Positions 35,838-45,046 of a stretch of 64,000 nucleotides of DNA are shown in pieces. Where the stretch lies: positions 4,402,001 through 4,466,000 of the forward strand of contig NZ_CP092423.2 of the NCBI RefSeq assembly GCF_022374895.2, read 5' to 3'. Position 1 is the first letter of the stretch. The number at the start of each line of letters is the position of its first letter. The stretch comes from Mycobacterium lentiflavum. GTDB taxonomy: Bacteria; Actinomycetota; Actinomycetes; Mycobacteriales; Mycobacteriaceae. A program made the translations under genes and the position numbers. Below the pieces are notes generated by a model that saw nothing but the letters and a program-made list of their open reading frames with translations, searched no databases and had not been told where the DNA came from.

Positions 35838-36968
35838 TCAGTCGTCGTCGTGGGCGTCGCCGCGGCGCACCCGGAACAGCTTGACGTCGTTCTTGACGCC
35901 CTTCAGGCGCCGCGCGCCGGCAAAAGACGCGGAGAACTCCAGGGTTTCGCCGACGGCCTGCCATACCGAATCGGCGACCAGAACGGTGCCGGGCCGGGCC
36001 ACGCCGGTGACCCGGCTGGCGACGTTGACCGGGCGGCCGAACCAGTCGCCGGCCCGGCTCACCGCCATCCCGGCGGCCACCCCCGCTCGCAGCCGGGGAA
36101 AGGAGTCGTCGGTATCGACGGTTTCGACAAGCTTCAGCACGACGTCGAGCAACGGCGCGGGCTCGGGACTGACGAACATCACCGCGTCCCCGATCGTTTT
36201 GATGAACCGCACCGGGGGGGCCGTCGCGTCGCGGGCCAGCCCGGCCAGCCGGCTGGCGAGTTGACTCAGCTCCTCGGGGGAGACCACCTCGCCGAGCCGG
36301 GTGAACCCGACCAGGTCGGCGAACGCGACGGTGACCTCGCGCGCGCCGGGCAACGGCTTGCCGGCGGCGCGCTCGGCGGCATTGATCGCCTCGGTCTCCA
36401 TCATGTGGCGCAGCTGCATGAACAGCATCTGCTCGATCATCGGGCCGAGCTGCGGCCCGACCTGACTCACCAGCGCCTGGGACGCCTTGGCGATCTCCAG
36501 CTCGCTGGATCCCGGGCGCATGATCGCGGCCAGCGCGGCGTACCGCATCACCTCGGCGGCGTGGGACAGGCCTTCGGCGAGCACCCGAACCACCAGCACC
36601 ACCTGGTCGGGATTGAGCCCCAGCTCCACGAAGCGCTGAGCGTAGGCGGCCGCTTCGCCGTCGGCACGCATGTGGATCGCCGCGTCCGGATCGTCCACCC
36701 GGGCCAGCCCGATCGCACGCTGCACGCGCTGCAGCAGCGTCAGGTCGATGTTGTGTTGGTTGCTGATCTCGCGTGCCGACACATAGGTCCCGTCGTCTCC
36801 GATCAGGCGACGGCTGGCCAGCAGCAGCGGCGGATTGGTGGCCCGAATCTCGTCGGTGGTGACGCCCTGTTCGAGTAGCCAGGCCACCAGCTCGGCGCGT
36901 TCGGTGCGCGCGTCGCCGTCGAGTCCGTCGAGCAGATCGTCAATGTTGGCACCGACCTCGTCGTCCAC
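35838..36968 (-). CDS. pH-sensing class III adenylyl cyclase (Rv1264-like)
   Basis: A 376-residue soluble cyclase with two domains. The N-terminal half (about 1-185, DANIDDLL-type start, ATNPPLLLASRRLIGDDGTY and LARVDDPDAAIHMRADGEAAA) is the autoinhibitory domain that makes Rv1264 acid-activated. The C-terminal half carries the catalytic core: VTVAFADLVGFTRLGE with a metal-binding Asp, FIKTIGDAVMF with Lys and a second Asp, and WFGRPVNVASRVTGVARPG with the transition-state Asn and Arg. All key residues seem present. GTG 36968 is chosen; it has no SD and may be leaderless. The divergent glycosylase starts only 27 bases away. Confidence 0.92.
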   Translation of the reverse strand: MDDEVGANIDDLLDGLDGDARTERAELVAWLLEQGVTTDEIRATNPPLLLASRRLIGDDGTYVSAREISNQHNIDLTLLQRVQRAIGLARVDDPDAAIHMRADGEAAAYAQRFVELGLNPDQVVLVVRVLAEGLSHAAEVMRYAALAAIMRPGSSELEIAKASQALVSQVGPQLGPMIEQMLFMQLRHMMETEAINAAERAAGKPLPGAREVTVAFADLVGFTRLGEVVSPEELSQLASRLAGLARDATAPPVRFIKTIGDAVMFVSPEPAPLLDVVLKLVETVDTDDSFPRLRAGVAAGMAVSRAGDWFGRPVNVASRVTGVARPGTVLVADSVWQAVGETLEFSASFAGARRLKGVKNDVKLFRVRRGDAHDDD

Positions 36969-36995
36969 GTGGCCAACGTACAACGCGGACGGGCG

Positions 36996-37544
36996 ATGAT
37001 GGCAGTGATGCCCCCGCCGCTGCTGCATGGTTTTCCGCCCGTCGTCGACGAGCGCGCCCGGATGCTGATTCTGGGCTCGTTTCCCAGTGCCCAGTCACTG
37101 GCGGCACACCAGTACTACGCCAATCCGCGAAATGCGTTCTGGCCCATCGCCGGTGAGCTTTTCGGATTCGACGCGAACGCGCCGTACGAATCCCGCCTGG
37201 CCGCGTTGCAATCGCACGCGGTGGCGCTGTGGGACGTGCTGCGCAGCTGCCGCCGAGTCGGTAGCGCGGACTCCGCGATCGACCCGGAAGGCTTGGTGGT
37301 CAACGACTTTGCCGGGTTGTTCACCGACTACCCGGGGATCACCCGGGTTTACTTCAACGGCGCCAAGGCGGCCGAGATGTACCGCAGGCTGGCGCAGCCC
37401 GACGAGCGGCTCGAGTTCCAGCGGCTGCCGTCCAGCAGCCCGGCCCACGCCACGCGGCCGGGCGTCAAGCTGGCGGCCTGGCGGGCGTTGCTGGCGCCGA
37501 CCGGGAGCACGTCGAGCCCGGACGAACCGGGTCGGCGCGATTAG
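36996..37544 (+). CDS. Hypoxanthine-DNA glycosylase, UDG family 6-like
   Basis: A 182-residue protein of the uracil-DNA glycosylase superfamily, in the branch called DNA-deoxyinosine glycosylase. The N-terminal motif LILGSFPSAQSL (about 22-33), then HQYYANPRNAFWPI with the catalytic Asn, and a late SSSPAHA segment are typical. It would remove deaminated bases, mainly hypoxanthine, from DNA. ATG 36996, 36999 and 37008 are all possible starts. I do not recall an equivalent in H37Rv, which has Ung and UdgB only. Confidence 0.82.
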   Translation: MMAVMPPPLLHGFPPVVDERARMLILGSFPSAQSLAAHQYYANPRNAFWPIAGELFGFDANAPYESRLAALQSHAVALWDVLRSCRRVGSADSAIDPEGLVVNDFAGLFTDYPGITRVYFNGAKAAEMYRRLAQPDERLEFQRLPSSSPAHATRPGVKLAAWRALLAPTGSTSSPDEPGRRD

Positions 37545-37550
37545 ACGCTG

Positions 37551-38939
37551 TCATGACACCGGCGGGCGGCGGTGCGCCCACGGTCGCGCCGCTTCGATCT
37601 GCGCGGACAGCGACAGCAGCGTCGCCTCATCGAACGGCCGGCCCACCAGCTGTACTGACAACGGCAGGCCGTCGCCGTCGAAGTCCCACGGCACCACCGC
37701 GGCGGGCTGACCGGTCGCATTCCAGGGCGCGAAGTACGGCACCTGCTGGGCGACCACCAGCAGCGTCGACAGGGCGCCGCGACGCCGATACGCACCGATG
37801 CGCGACGGACCGTCCGCGGTGCCCGGCGTGACCACCACGTCGACATCGTCGAAGATCGCCTGAATCTTGGCGTTCATGCCTTCCTCGGCGGCCCGCACGG
37901 CTTCCATCCTGCGGTCCGAGAAGAACGACCCCAGCCGCGCCAGCGTGCGGGTGCGGGCCTCGAGCCGCTCCGGGTGAGCCTGCGCGTCGGCGTCGTCGCA
38001 GATGCCGCGCAGATAGCGCGGTAGGAAGTTCGTGTAGAGCTGGGCCAGTGGATAGTCGGGATCGGCGGTGATGACCTCGTGCCCGAGGTCTCGAAGCAGC
38101 GCACCCGCCTGGTCGACCGCCGTCAGCTCTTCGCGCCCGACCCGCTGTGGGAAGGTAGGGATCTTGGTGCTCAACGCAATTCGCAGTTTGCCGGGATCAC
38201 GCGACGCGGCGGCGGCGAACTCGCCCTCGGGTCCCGGGACCGTCGAGGTGGCATCGAGAAACAGCGCCGCATCGGCCACCGTGCGTGCGATCGGGCCGTT
38301 GACGGAGAGCCCGTACCAGGCGTTGTCGTGCGGTTCCAGCGAGACGCGATCGCGTTGCGGCTTCAGACCGAACAAGCCACACCAGGACGACGGGACACGA
38401 ATCGAGCCGCCGCCATCGGATCCCAGCGCCATTGGGGCCAGCCCGGCGGCGACCGCGGCGGCGCTACCGCCGCTGCTACCGCCCGGGCTGCGCCCGAGGT
38501 TCCACGGGTTGCGGGTCGCGCCGAACGTCAGCGACTCGGTGAACGGAAAGATCATCAGCTCGGGCACATTGGTCTTTCCGATGATGATCGCCCCGGCCGC
38601 GCGCAACCGGCGGACCGCTTCCGCGTCGGAGGTCACCGGCGGACCGTGGCCGCCACTGCCGCACGCCGTCACCTCGCCGGCGACGTCGACGTCGTCCTTG
38701 ATCGCGATCGGCACGCCCAGCAGCGGCAGCCGCTCGCCGGCGTCGAGGAGCTCCTGGGCGGCATGGGCGTCCTCCCGCGCGCTGTCGGCCAGCACGACGC
38801 GGTAACAGCGCAGGTCGCTGTCCAGACGAGAGATCCGTTCCAGGTAGACCTCGAGCAGGTCGACAGCGCTGATTTCACCGTCGGCGAGCATCCGTGCCAG
38901 TGCGCCCGCACCGGCGAATGCGACATCGCGAGCGTCCAC
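37551..38939 (-). CDS. amiB2: Amidase AmiB2
   Basis: A 462-residue amidase-signature enzyme, exactly the length of M. tuberculosis AmiB2 (Rv1263) when started at GTG 38939. The catalytic Lys is in PIAIKDDVDVAG (about 80), and the Ser-cisSer pair in PGGSSGGSAAAVAAGL (about 153), followed by GSDGGGSIRVP. It hydrolyses amide bonds of unknown natural substrates. A longer reading to ATG 39032 would overlap the divergent HIT gene and is rejected. Confidence 0.93.
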   Translation of the reverse strand: MDARDVAFAGAGALARMLADGEISAVDLLEVYLERISRLDSDLRCYRVVLADSAREDAHAAQELLDAGERLPLLGVPIAIKDDVDVAGEVTACGSGGHGPPVTSDAEAVRRLRAAGAIIIGKTNVPELMIFPFTESLTFGATRNPWNLGRSPGGSSGGSAAAVAAGLAPMALGSDGGGSIRVPSSWCGLFGLKPQRDRVSLEPHDNAWYGLSVNGPIARTVADAALFLDATSTVPGPEGEFAAAASRDPGKLRIALSTKIPTFPQRVGREELTAVDQAGALLRDLGHEVITADPDYPLAQLYTNFLPRYLRGICDDADAQAHPERLEARTRTLARLGSFFSDRRMEAVRAAEEGMNAKIQAIFDDVDVVVTPGTADGPSRIGAYRRRGALSTLLVVAQQVPYFAPWNATGQPAAVVPWDFDGDGLPLSVQLVGRPFDEATLLSLSAQIEAARPWAHRRPPVS

Positions 38940-38985
38940 TGCGGCAGCGTAACTCCCGGGTCGGCCCAGCCAGTACGGTGGCGAC

Positions 38986-39414
38986 ATGTCCTGCGTGTTC
39001 TGTGCCATCGTCGCCGGGGAGGCTCCGGCCATCCGGATTTACGAAGACGACGACTACCTGGCGATCCTCGACATCCGCCCGTTCACGCGCGGGCACACCC
39101 TGGTGATTCCCAAACGGCACACCGTCGATCTGACCGACACCCCGCCGCAGACGCTGGCCGAGATGATCACCATCGGCCAGCGAATCGCCCGCGCGGCCAA
39201 AGACACCGAATTGGCCGACGCAACCAACATCGGGATCAACGACGGCAGCGCGGCCTTCCAGACGGTGTTCCACATCCACCTGCACGTACTGCCCCGCCGC
39301 AACGGCGACAAGCTCTCGGTGGCCAAGGGGATGTTGCTGCGCCGGGACCCGGACCGCGAGACCACCGGGCAGATCCTGCGCGACGCGCTGGCACGCATCG
39401 ACGCCAGTCAGTAG
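38986..39414 (+). CDS. HIT-family nucleotide hydrolase/transferase (Rv1262c-like)
   Basis: A 142-residue histidine-triad protein. The N-terminal CVFCAIVAGE has the two Cys of the Zn-binding HINT type, and the triad itself is HIHLHVLP at about residues 94-101. RPFTRGHTLVIPKRH is the other conserved segment. The usual role is hydrolysis of nucleoside phosphoramidates. It forms a short operon with the next gene (10-base gap). Confidence 0.93.
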   Translation: MSCVFCAIVAGEAPAIRIYEDDDYLAILDIRPFTRGHTLVIPKRHTVDLTDTPPQTLAEMITIGQRIARAAKDTELADATNIGINDGSAAFQTVFHIHLHVLPRRNGDKLSVAKGMLLRRDPDRETTGQILRDALARIDASQ

Positions 39415-39424
39415 AACTGAGTTC

Positions 39425-39877
39425 ATGAGCAACCTCACCACCCTGGAACGAATCTTTCTGGCTCCGCTGCTGCGCGTTCACGACTCGCTCTACCGGAAGA
39501 CCGACGGCCGGATCGGCCACCACGTGCCGGGGATGCCGGACAGCCTGCTGTTGCACACGATCGGCGCCAAGAGCGGTCAGCAGCGCTCCTCCACCCTGAC
39601 CTACGCCAAGGACGGTGAGTCGTATCTGGTCGTCGCGTCGTACGGCGGTAGCGACTCGGCGCCCGGCTGGTACCACAACCTGCGCAAGCGCCCGGAGTGT
39701 GAAATCAATGTCGGCCCACAGCGATTCGGAGTCACCGCGCGCAGCATCGGGCCGGATGACCCCGACTACGCGCGGCTGTGGCAGATCGTCAACAAGAACA
39801 ACGCCAACCGGTACGAGGGCTATCAGAGCCGGACGTCGCGGCCGATCCCGATCGTCGCGTTAACGCCCACCAAATAG
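39425..39877 (+). CDS. Ddn-family F420-dependent nitroreductase-like protein (Rv1261c-like)
   Basis: A 150-residue protein of the deazaflavin (F420)-dependent nitroreductase family. The split-barrel pattern is visible: LLHTIGAKSGQQRSSTLTY (about 39-57), LVVASYGGSDSAPGWYHNL (about 64-82), EINVGPQRFGVTAR, and a C-terminal TSRPIPIVAL. Such enzymes reduce quinones or nitro drugs with F420H2. The natural substrate is unknown. Confidence 0.9.
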   Translation: MSNLTTLERIFLAPLLRVHDSLYRKTDGRIGHHVPGMPDSLLLHTIGAKSGQQRSSTLTYAKDGESYLVVASYGGSDSAPGWYHNLRKRPECEINVGPQRFGVTARSIGPDDPDYARLWQIVNKNNANRYEGYQSRTSRPIPIVALTPTK

Positions 39878-39937
39878 CACTAACCTGCACAAAAGCACCA
39901 GCTAACCCGGCTGGGGCGTTTATTCTGCCCTAGCAGT

Positions 39938-39960
39938 GGTGAAGCCTCCATGCGTTCACC
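39938..39960 (+). promoter_or_regulatory. Inverted repeat before the GGDEF-EAL gene
   Basis: GGTGAA (39938-39943) and TTCACC (39955-39960) are perfect inverted arms separated by 11 bases, 30 bases before the start. TATTCT (39921-39926) upstream could be a -10 element, which would put the repeat in the 5' leader, as an operator or small hairpin. Confidence 0.35.
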
Positions 39961-39990
39961 CCGGGGAGGGACAGATCGGCTGGAGCGGCA

Positions 39991-42900
39991 ATGAAGCGCT
40001 GGACGGGGATTCCGTGGCAGCGAATAGGGCTGTCCGCGCGCGTCGGTTGGCTCGTCGTCGCGGGATACGGCTTCGCCGGGGTACTGATCGTCATCGCGGA
40101 CGTCCGGAACTTGGAAGGCGCCTACGCGACTCGTCCGGTCGACGAAATCGCCTTGGCGGCGAGTCTGCTGTTCGGTTCGGCATGTGGTCTGCGCGCGGCG
40201 CGCTTCGCCGACGGGCGTCGCAGACTCGGCTGGCTGGCCATGGTGACGGCCCAGCTGGGGTGGGCGATCGGCGAGCTCATCTGGGCGTTCTACGACGTGC
40301 GCTCACAGCTGGATCATGCGTCGCACCCGGCCGCGGCGGAGATCGTGCTGCTGTTGTGGCCGTTCGGCGCCTTGACGTCCTTGGTGGCGCTGTCCAACGT
40401 GTCTCGGCACAGCTCGCGGCGGCTGGTGCTCGACGGCCTGATCCTGGTCACCTCGCTGCTTGTCGTGTCGTGGGTTTTCGTGCTGGAAAAGCAGCTGCGC
40501 GACACCACCGGCTCCCGGACCGCGACGGTCGCACAGGTGGTCAATGACGGCATCCTGCTGACGACAGCGATCCTGATGCTGTCCCGGGGTCGCCCCGGTG
40601 AGCGACCAAGCCGCAGCCTGGCGGCCGCCGGCATCGCGGTGATCAGCATTGCGGACATCACGATGGTGTTCGACACCGGGATAGGCAGCTATCACGTCAG
40701 TGACCTGGGTGACCTGGGCCGAGTGGCCGGATTGTGCATGATCACGCTCGGCGCCTTGGCCAGCGTCGATGAGACCACCCAAGTCTCGGCGTCGCGCAGC
40801 GAGGTGTTGTCGCGCGCCCTGCTGTGGTTGCCGTACCTGCCGCTGGCGCTGGCCGCGGTCGTCGGCTTCGGCTCCATCGTCCGTGCCCAGCACGGGGTTT
40901 TGACAGCTCTGCTGGGCATCCTGGTCGGCGCGGTGCTCGTCCGGCAATTCATCGCGCTCACCGAAAACCAGGACCTGCTGTCGGCGGTCGCGCGGGAAGC
41001 GTTTCGGGACAGTCTGACCGGCCTGGCGAATCGGCCGCATTTCCTGCATCGCCTGGAAGACGCGGTCGCCGCCCGAAATGAAAACGGCGCACCGATTGCG
41101 GTGCTGTGCCTCGACCTCGACAACTTCAAAGCGGTCAATGACGGGTTGGGACACCCCGCCGGCGACGAACTTCTGATCCGGGTAGCCGGGCGACTCACCG
41201 CTGCCCTGCATGAAAACGGCCTCATCGCCCGCCTTGGCGGCGACGAATTCGCGGTGCTGCTCGAAGCATCGGTCGAGGAGGCCGAGGCCGCCGCGCACGA
41301 TGTGCTCGAGGCGTTCAGCGCCCCGATCGTGATCGACGGCGTGCCCGTAGCGGTGCGACCCAGCATCGGCTTCACCGTGGCCACGGCCGCGTCGACGTGC
41401 ACCGTCGACCAGCTGCTGCGGCACGCCGACCTGGCCATGTACACCGCGAAACGTGAAGGCGGCCAATGCGTCCGTAGCTTTGTGCCGGACATTCCGTTCT
41501 CCTATACGTTCCCGCGGTCGCCCGAGTCGGCGGTCTCGGCGGTCTCGGCGGTCTCGGCGTTGCCGGCCAAGCTGGCGGAGTGGGTGCCCGTTTCGGCCGC
41601 CGCCTCGGGCACATCCGGCTCGCCACGCACCGCGCGGGCAGACCCAAAGGCATCGAAGCCTGCCGTGACACCGGATCCGACCGACGGCCTCGGCTGGGCG
41701 CCGACGCCGATCCGGGTCGCCATGGCAATACTGGCGATTGGCGTGATCACGTTCACCGCCACCAGCCTCGCCGGTCTCAATACCAAGGACACCTTCTTCA
41801 CCAATTTTCTGTATGCGGCGTTGAACCTGTTGGCGGCCGGGCTGATTGCGGTGCGTGCCTACCGTGTCGCGACCGACCGGCTGGCCTGGTTGCTGATCGC
41901 GCTCGGCATGACCAGTTCCGCGATCGGTGACGTCGTCTACCTGTTTCGGGTGCCTGACGGCCAGTCCCCCTCGGTGGCCGACGCCGAGTATCTAGCGTTC
42001 TACCCATTCGTCTATCTCGGGCTGCTGCTGCTGGTCCGGGCACGGCTTGCCGCCGTACCGATCCCGATCCGGCTCGATCCGCTGGTATGCGGTTTAGCCA
42101 TGGCCGCACTGGGCGTGGCGCTGCGGGCCGGACCCTTCCACGCGGCGGCGATCCGGGCACCGGACACCGTCTTGGTGGGGCTGCTGTATCCGTGGGGAGA
42201 TCTGGTGTTAGCGGCCCTGGCCGCCGCCATGCTGCCAATGGTGGGTTGGCGCAACGAATTCCGCTGGCTTCTTCTCGTGGCCGGGCTGGTTGGGTTCGCG
42301 CTCGCGGACACGGTCTACCTCTTCGAGACCGCCGCGAGCACCTACCGGGTCGGCACCACGCTGGATGCCGCCTGGCCCGCGGCATCGCTACTGGTGGCCA
42401 TGGCAAGCTGGGCGTCCACGCCATCGACGCTGCCCACACTGAAACGCGGATTCGGCTCCTACACCGTGCCGGTAGTCTGTACGGCCGTCGCGCTGTCGGT
42501 GATCGTATTGGACGAAAACTCACGTCTCGCAACGGCTTTGGCGGCGCTGAGCCTCATTACGGCCGCCGTGCGGTTTTCGCTGACGTTGCGTGACGTCAGC
42601 ATGATGGCCGAAAGCTACAAGCACGCCATGACCGACGAGCTGACGACGTTGCCCAACCGGCGTTCGCTGGCCACCGCGCTGACCTCGATGTCCGATTCGC
42701 CGTCGACTGAGCTCGACGCGGCGCTCAAGACGCCGTCCCGCAAGGCGCTGCTGTTGGTGAAGCTCTACGAGATCGACGAGATCAGCGACTCGCTCGGCCG
42801 CCGTTTCGGTGACGAGCTATTGCGCCACATCGCGGATCGACTGGCGAACACCGTGCGCCGCGAGGATCTCCTGGCGCGGGTGACCGATGACGAATTCGCG

Positions 42901-43968
42901 ATCCTGTTGACGGAGGGATCCGACCTGATCGGCGCCCGAGCCCAAGCGGGTCGCCTGCTCGAGTCCCTGGGCGAGCCGTTCGCCCTGGACCCGCTTACCG
43001 TGCGGGTCGACGCGCGCATCGCTATTGCGTTGTGTCCCGACCACTGTGAGCATCCGCAGGAGCTGCTGAGCCGCGCCGAGGCAGCGATGCCGCACGCCAA
43101 ATCCGCGATGGGCAAGATCGCGGTCTACGACTCCGCGTTCGAGGTGTACCGCGACACCGATCCCAACCTCATCGAGGAATTGCGCACCGCGCTGTTCGAC
43201 GGTGCGGAACCGACGCTGTATTACCAGCCCAAGATCAACACCAGTGACGGCAGCGTGCACAGCGTCGAGGCACTACTGCGGTGGAATCACCCCATTCGCG
43301 GAGTGCTGCTCCCCGAGGAATTCCTGCCCGCCGCCGAACGGGCCGGGCTGATGCGCAAGATCGCTGATCGCACCCTCAAACTCGCTCTCACACAGATCCA
43401 TTACTGGCGGGAAAAGGGCGTCACCTCGTCCGTCGCGGTGAACCTGGCAACGACCAACCTGCTCGACCTGGAACTCGTCGGTTCGATCGAAAGGCTGCTG
43501 TGGGCACGCAGTTTGCCCGCGGACGCCCTGATCGTCGAGATCACCGAAAGTGCGTTGGTCGACTCGGTGCGCTCGCGCAATACCGTGGCCGAGCTGCAGC
43601 GCCTCGGTGTTCGGATCTCGCTGGACGATTACGGCACCGGCTGGTCGTCACTGGCCCGCTTGCAGGATGTCTCGGTCGACGAGTTGAAACTCGACCGAAT
43701 TTTCGTGGCGCGGCTGGCTCAGGACGCTCGATCGGTCGCCATCGTGCGATCCACCGTCGCGCTGGCCGACAGTCTGGGCGCGGACCTGGTGGCCGAGGGA
43801 GTCGAGGACGAGGTCACGCTGAGCGCACTGCAACGATTCGGCTGCATGATTACGCAGGGGTTCGTGCACACCCCGCCATTGCCGCCCGCCGAGCTCGAAG
43901 AGTGGATCAGGCACCATGTGCCCCAACGGAATCCGAGAAAGTCGGAGCAGGCCGGCGTAGCCGACTAG
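39991..43968 (+). CDS. Large membrane c-di-GMP protein with two GGDEF domains and one EAL domain
   Basis: A 1,325-residue protein. Order: membrane region 1 (about 15-320, eight to ten helices); GGDEF-1 (about 337-500) starting DSLTGLANRPHF with GGDEF at 416-420; an Ala/Val/Ser-rich linker; membrane region 2 (about 575-870); GGDEF-2 (about 875-1040) in which the motif is TDDEF (965-969); and an EAL domain (about 1065-1310). GGDEF-1 has the full catalytic motif but no RxxD inhibitory site (HENG there). GGDEF-2 is degenerate but keeps RRED (956-959) at the I-site position. The EAL domain keeps EAL (1093-1095), SLDDYGTG and LVAEGVED, so it seems active. M. tuberculosis has a single GGDEF-EAL protein (Rv1354c), and no gene at this site. 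ATG 39991 follows CTGGAGCGGCA. Confidence 0.9.
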   Translation: MKRWTGIPWQRIGLSARVGWLVVAGYGFAGVLIVIADVRNLEGAYATRPVDEIALAASLLFGSACGLRAARFADGRRRLGWLAMVTAQLGWAIGELIWAFYDVRSQLDHASHPAAAEIVLLLWPFGALTSLVALSNVSRHSSRRLVLDGLILVTSLLVVSWVFVLEKQLRDTTGSRTATVAQVVNDGILLTTAILMLSRGRPGERPSRSLAAAGIAVISIADITMVFDTGIGSYHVSDLGDLGRVAGLCMITLGALASVDETTQVSASRSEVLSRALLWLPYLPLALAAVVGFGSIVRAQHGVLTALLGILVGAVLVRQFIALTENQDLLSAVAREAFRDSLTGLANRPHFLHRLEDAVAARNENGAPIAVLCLDLDNFKAVNDGLGHPAGDELLIRVAGRLTAALHENGLIARLGGDEFAVLLEASVEEAEAAAHDVLEAFSAPIVIDGVPVAVRPSIGFTVATAASTCTVDQLLRHADLAMYTAKREGGQCVRSFVPDIPFSYTFPRSPESAVSAVSAVSALPAKLAEWVPVSAAASGTSGSPRTARADPKASKPAVTPDPTDGLGWAPTPIRVAMAILAIGVITFTATSLAGLNTKDTFFTNFLYAALNLLAAGLIAVRAYRVATDRLAWLLIALGMTSSAIGDVVYLFRVPDGQSPSVADAEYLAFYPFVYLGLLLLVRARLAAVPIPIRLDPLVCGLAMAALGVALRAGPFHAAAIRAPDTVLVGLLYPWGDLVLAALAAAMLPMVGWRNEFRWLLLVAGLVGFALADTVYLFETAASTYRVGTTLDAAWPAASLLVAMASWASTPSTLPTLKRGFGSYTVPVVCTAVALSVIVLDENSRLATALAALSLITAAVRFSLTLRDVSMMAESYKHAMTDELTTLPNRRSLATALTSMSDSPSTELDAALKTPSRKALLLVKLYEIDEISDSLGRRFGDELLRHIADRLANTVRREDLLARVTDDEFAILLTEGSDLIGARAQAGRLLESLGEPFALDPLTVRVDARIAIALCPDHCEHPQELLSRAEAAMPHAKSAMGKIAVYDSAFEVYRDTDPNLIEELRTALFDGAEPTLYYQPKINTSDGSVHSVEALLRWNHPIRGVLLPEEFLPAAERAGLMRKIADRTLKLALTQIHYWREKGVTSSVAVNLATTNLLDLELVGSIERLLWARSLPADALIVEITESALVDSVRSRNTVAELQRLGVRISLDDYGTGWSSLARLQDVSVDELKLDRIFVARLAQDARSVAIVRSTVALADSLGADLVAEGVEDEVTLSALQRFGCMITQGFVHTPPLPPAELEEWIRHHVPQRNPRKSEQAGVAD
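41530..41556 (+). repeat. Three tandem 9-base units in the GGDEF-EAL linker
   Basis: GCGGTCTCG occurs three times in direct tandem and encodes Ala-Val-Ser three times (SAVSAVSAVSAL). Because the unit is a multiple of three, copy-number change would alter only linker length, not the frame. Confidence 0.8.
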
Positions 43969-45008
43969 AACAGTTCCTTGGCCAGCAACTCCAGCGTTGC
44001 CACCCGCCCCGGCGCGGTGCGGGGGTCGGTGCCGCGACGAGCCGACGCGACGGGGTGCACCATCACCTCGTCGACCCCGAACCGCCCGGCCAGTGCGCGC
44101 ACCTGTTCGGCGGCCTCGACCGGAGTACCGAGGACGGCACGCTGTAGCCCACTGTCGACGATGTGCTGCTGTTGCGCCGTCAGTTCGGCCACTTGGGCCT
44201 CTTCCACCAGCGGGACCGGGCCCAGCGGCTGTCCGGTCCGCAGCCGCGCCATCATCTGCAAGTTGGGCAACATCAATGCCGTTGCCTCTTCCCGTGTTTC
44301 GGCCACCGCGGCGTTCACCGTCAAGAATGTCACGGGTTCGGCGGTCAACGTGCTGGGCACAAACCGCGAGCGATAAATCTCGAGTGCCTCTTCGGTTCCT
44401 TGGCCGGAGAAGTGATGTGCGAACACATACGGCAACCCCTTGGCCGCCGCCAGATGCGCCGAGTACATCGACGAGCCCAACAGCCATAGCCGTGGTTCAC
44501 TGGCCGCGGCCGGCGTGGCCTTGAGCCGGTAGTCGCCCGAGCGCAGCGGAACCAGCACGCCGCGCGCACTCATCAACGCCGCGACGTCGTCGAGGTATTC
44601 GGGAAAGTTCTCGATATCGCGATCTTGCTCGGCCGCTGAGCGGGCACCCCGCAACGCATACGACGTGACCGGGTCGGAGCCGGGCGCCCGTCCGATGCCC
44701 AGGTCGATTCGGCCGGGCGCGGCCGCTTCCAGCAGGGCGAACTGCTCGGCGACAGCCAGCGGCGCGTGGTTGGGCAGCATGACGCCGCCGGATCCCAGCC
44801 GCACCCGCGAGGTCTGGGCGGCCAGGTAGGCGAGCAGCACCGGCGGGCTGGTCGCGCCGACCGATGGCATGTTGTGGTGCTCGGCGACCCAGTAGCGGGT
44901 AAAGCCCAGCCGGTCGGCGATCTGCGCCAGCGCCACGGTGGCAGCCAGCGCGTCGCCGGTCGACTGGTCGGTGCGTACCGGGACGAGATCGAGGACGGAA
45001 AGACGCAC
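43965..45008 (-). CDS. Luciferase-like (LLM) flavin-dependent oxidoreductase
   Basis: A 347-residue TIM-barrel oxidoreductase. GTG 45008 gives the standard N-terminus (RLSVLDLVPVRTDQST). Typical segments are YWVAEHHNMPSVGATSP, RLGSGGVMLPNHAPL, DLGIGRAPGSDP and the C-terminal GRFGVDEVMVHP. The family uses FMN or F420; MsuD/LLM group-1 type monooxygenase-like proteins have this pattern. Its stop codon and that of the convergent GGDEF-EAL gene share one CTAG. The substrate is unknown. Confidence 0.88.
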   Translation of the reverse strand: MRLSVLDLVPVRTDQSTGDALAATVALAQIADRLGFTRYWVAEHHNMPSVGATSPPVLLAYLAAQTSRVRLGSGGVMLPNHAPLAVAEQFALLEAAAPGRIDLGIGRAPGSDPVTSYALRGARSAAEQDRDIENFPEYLDDVAALMSARGVLVPLRSGDYRLKATPAAASEPRLWLLGSSMYSAHLAAAKGLPYVFAHHFSGQGTEEALEIYRSRFVPSTLTAEPVTFLTVNAAVAETREEATALMLPNLQMMARLRTGQPLGPVPLVEEAQVAELTAQQQHIVDSGLQRAVLGTPVEAAEQVRALAGRFGVDEVMVHPVASARRGTDPRTAPGRVATLELLAKELF

Positions 45009-45046
45009 GATGGCCTTAACGCATTCGGCGCGGGGTTCGTTCCCGG

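Noticed and set aside
39938..39960. Idea that the inverted repeat is a c-di-GMP riboswitch
   Set aside because: The leader is too short and lacks any conserved riboswitch core; it is at most a small hairpin or operator.
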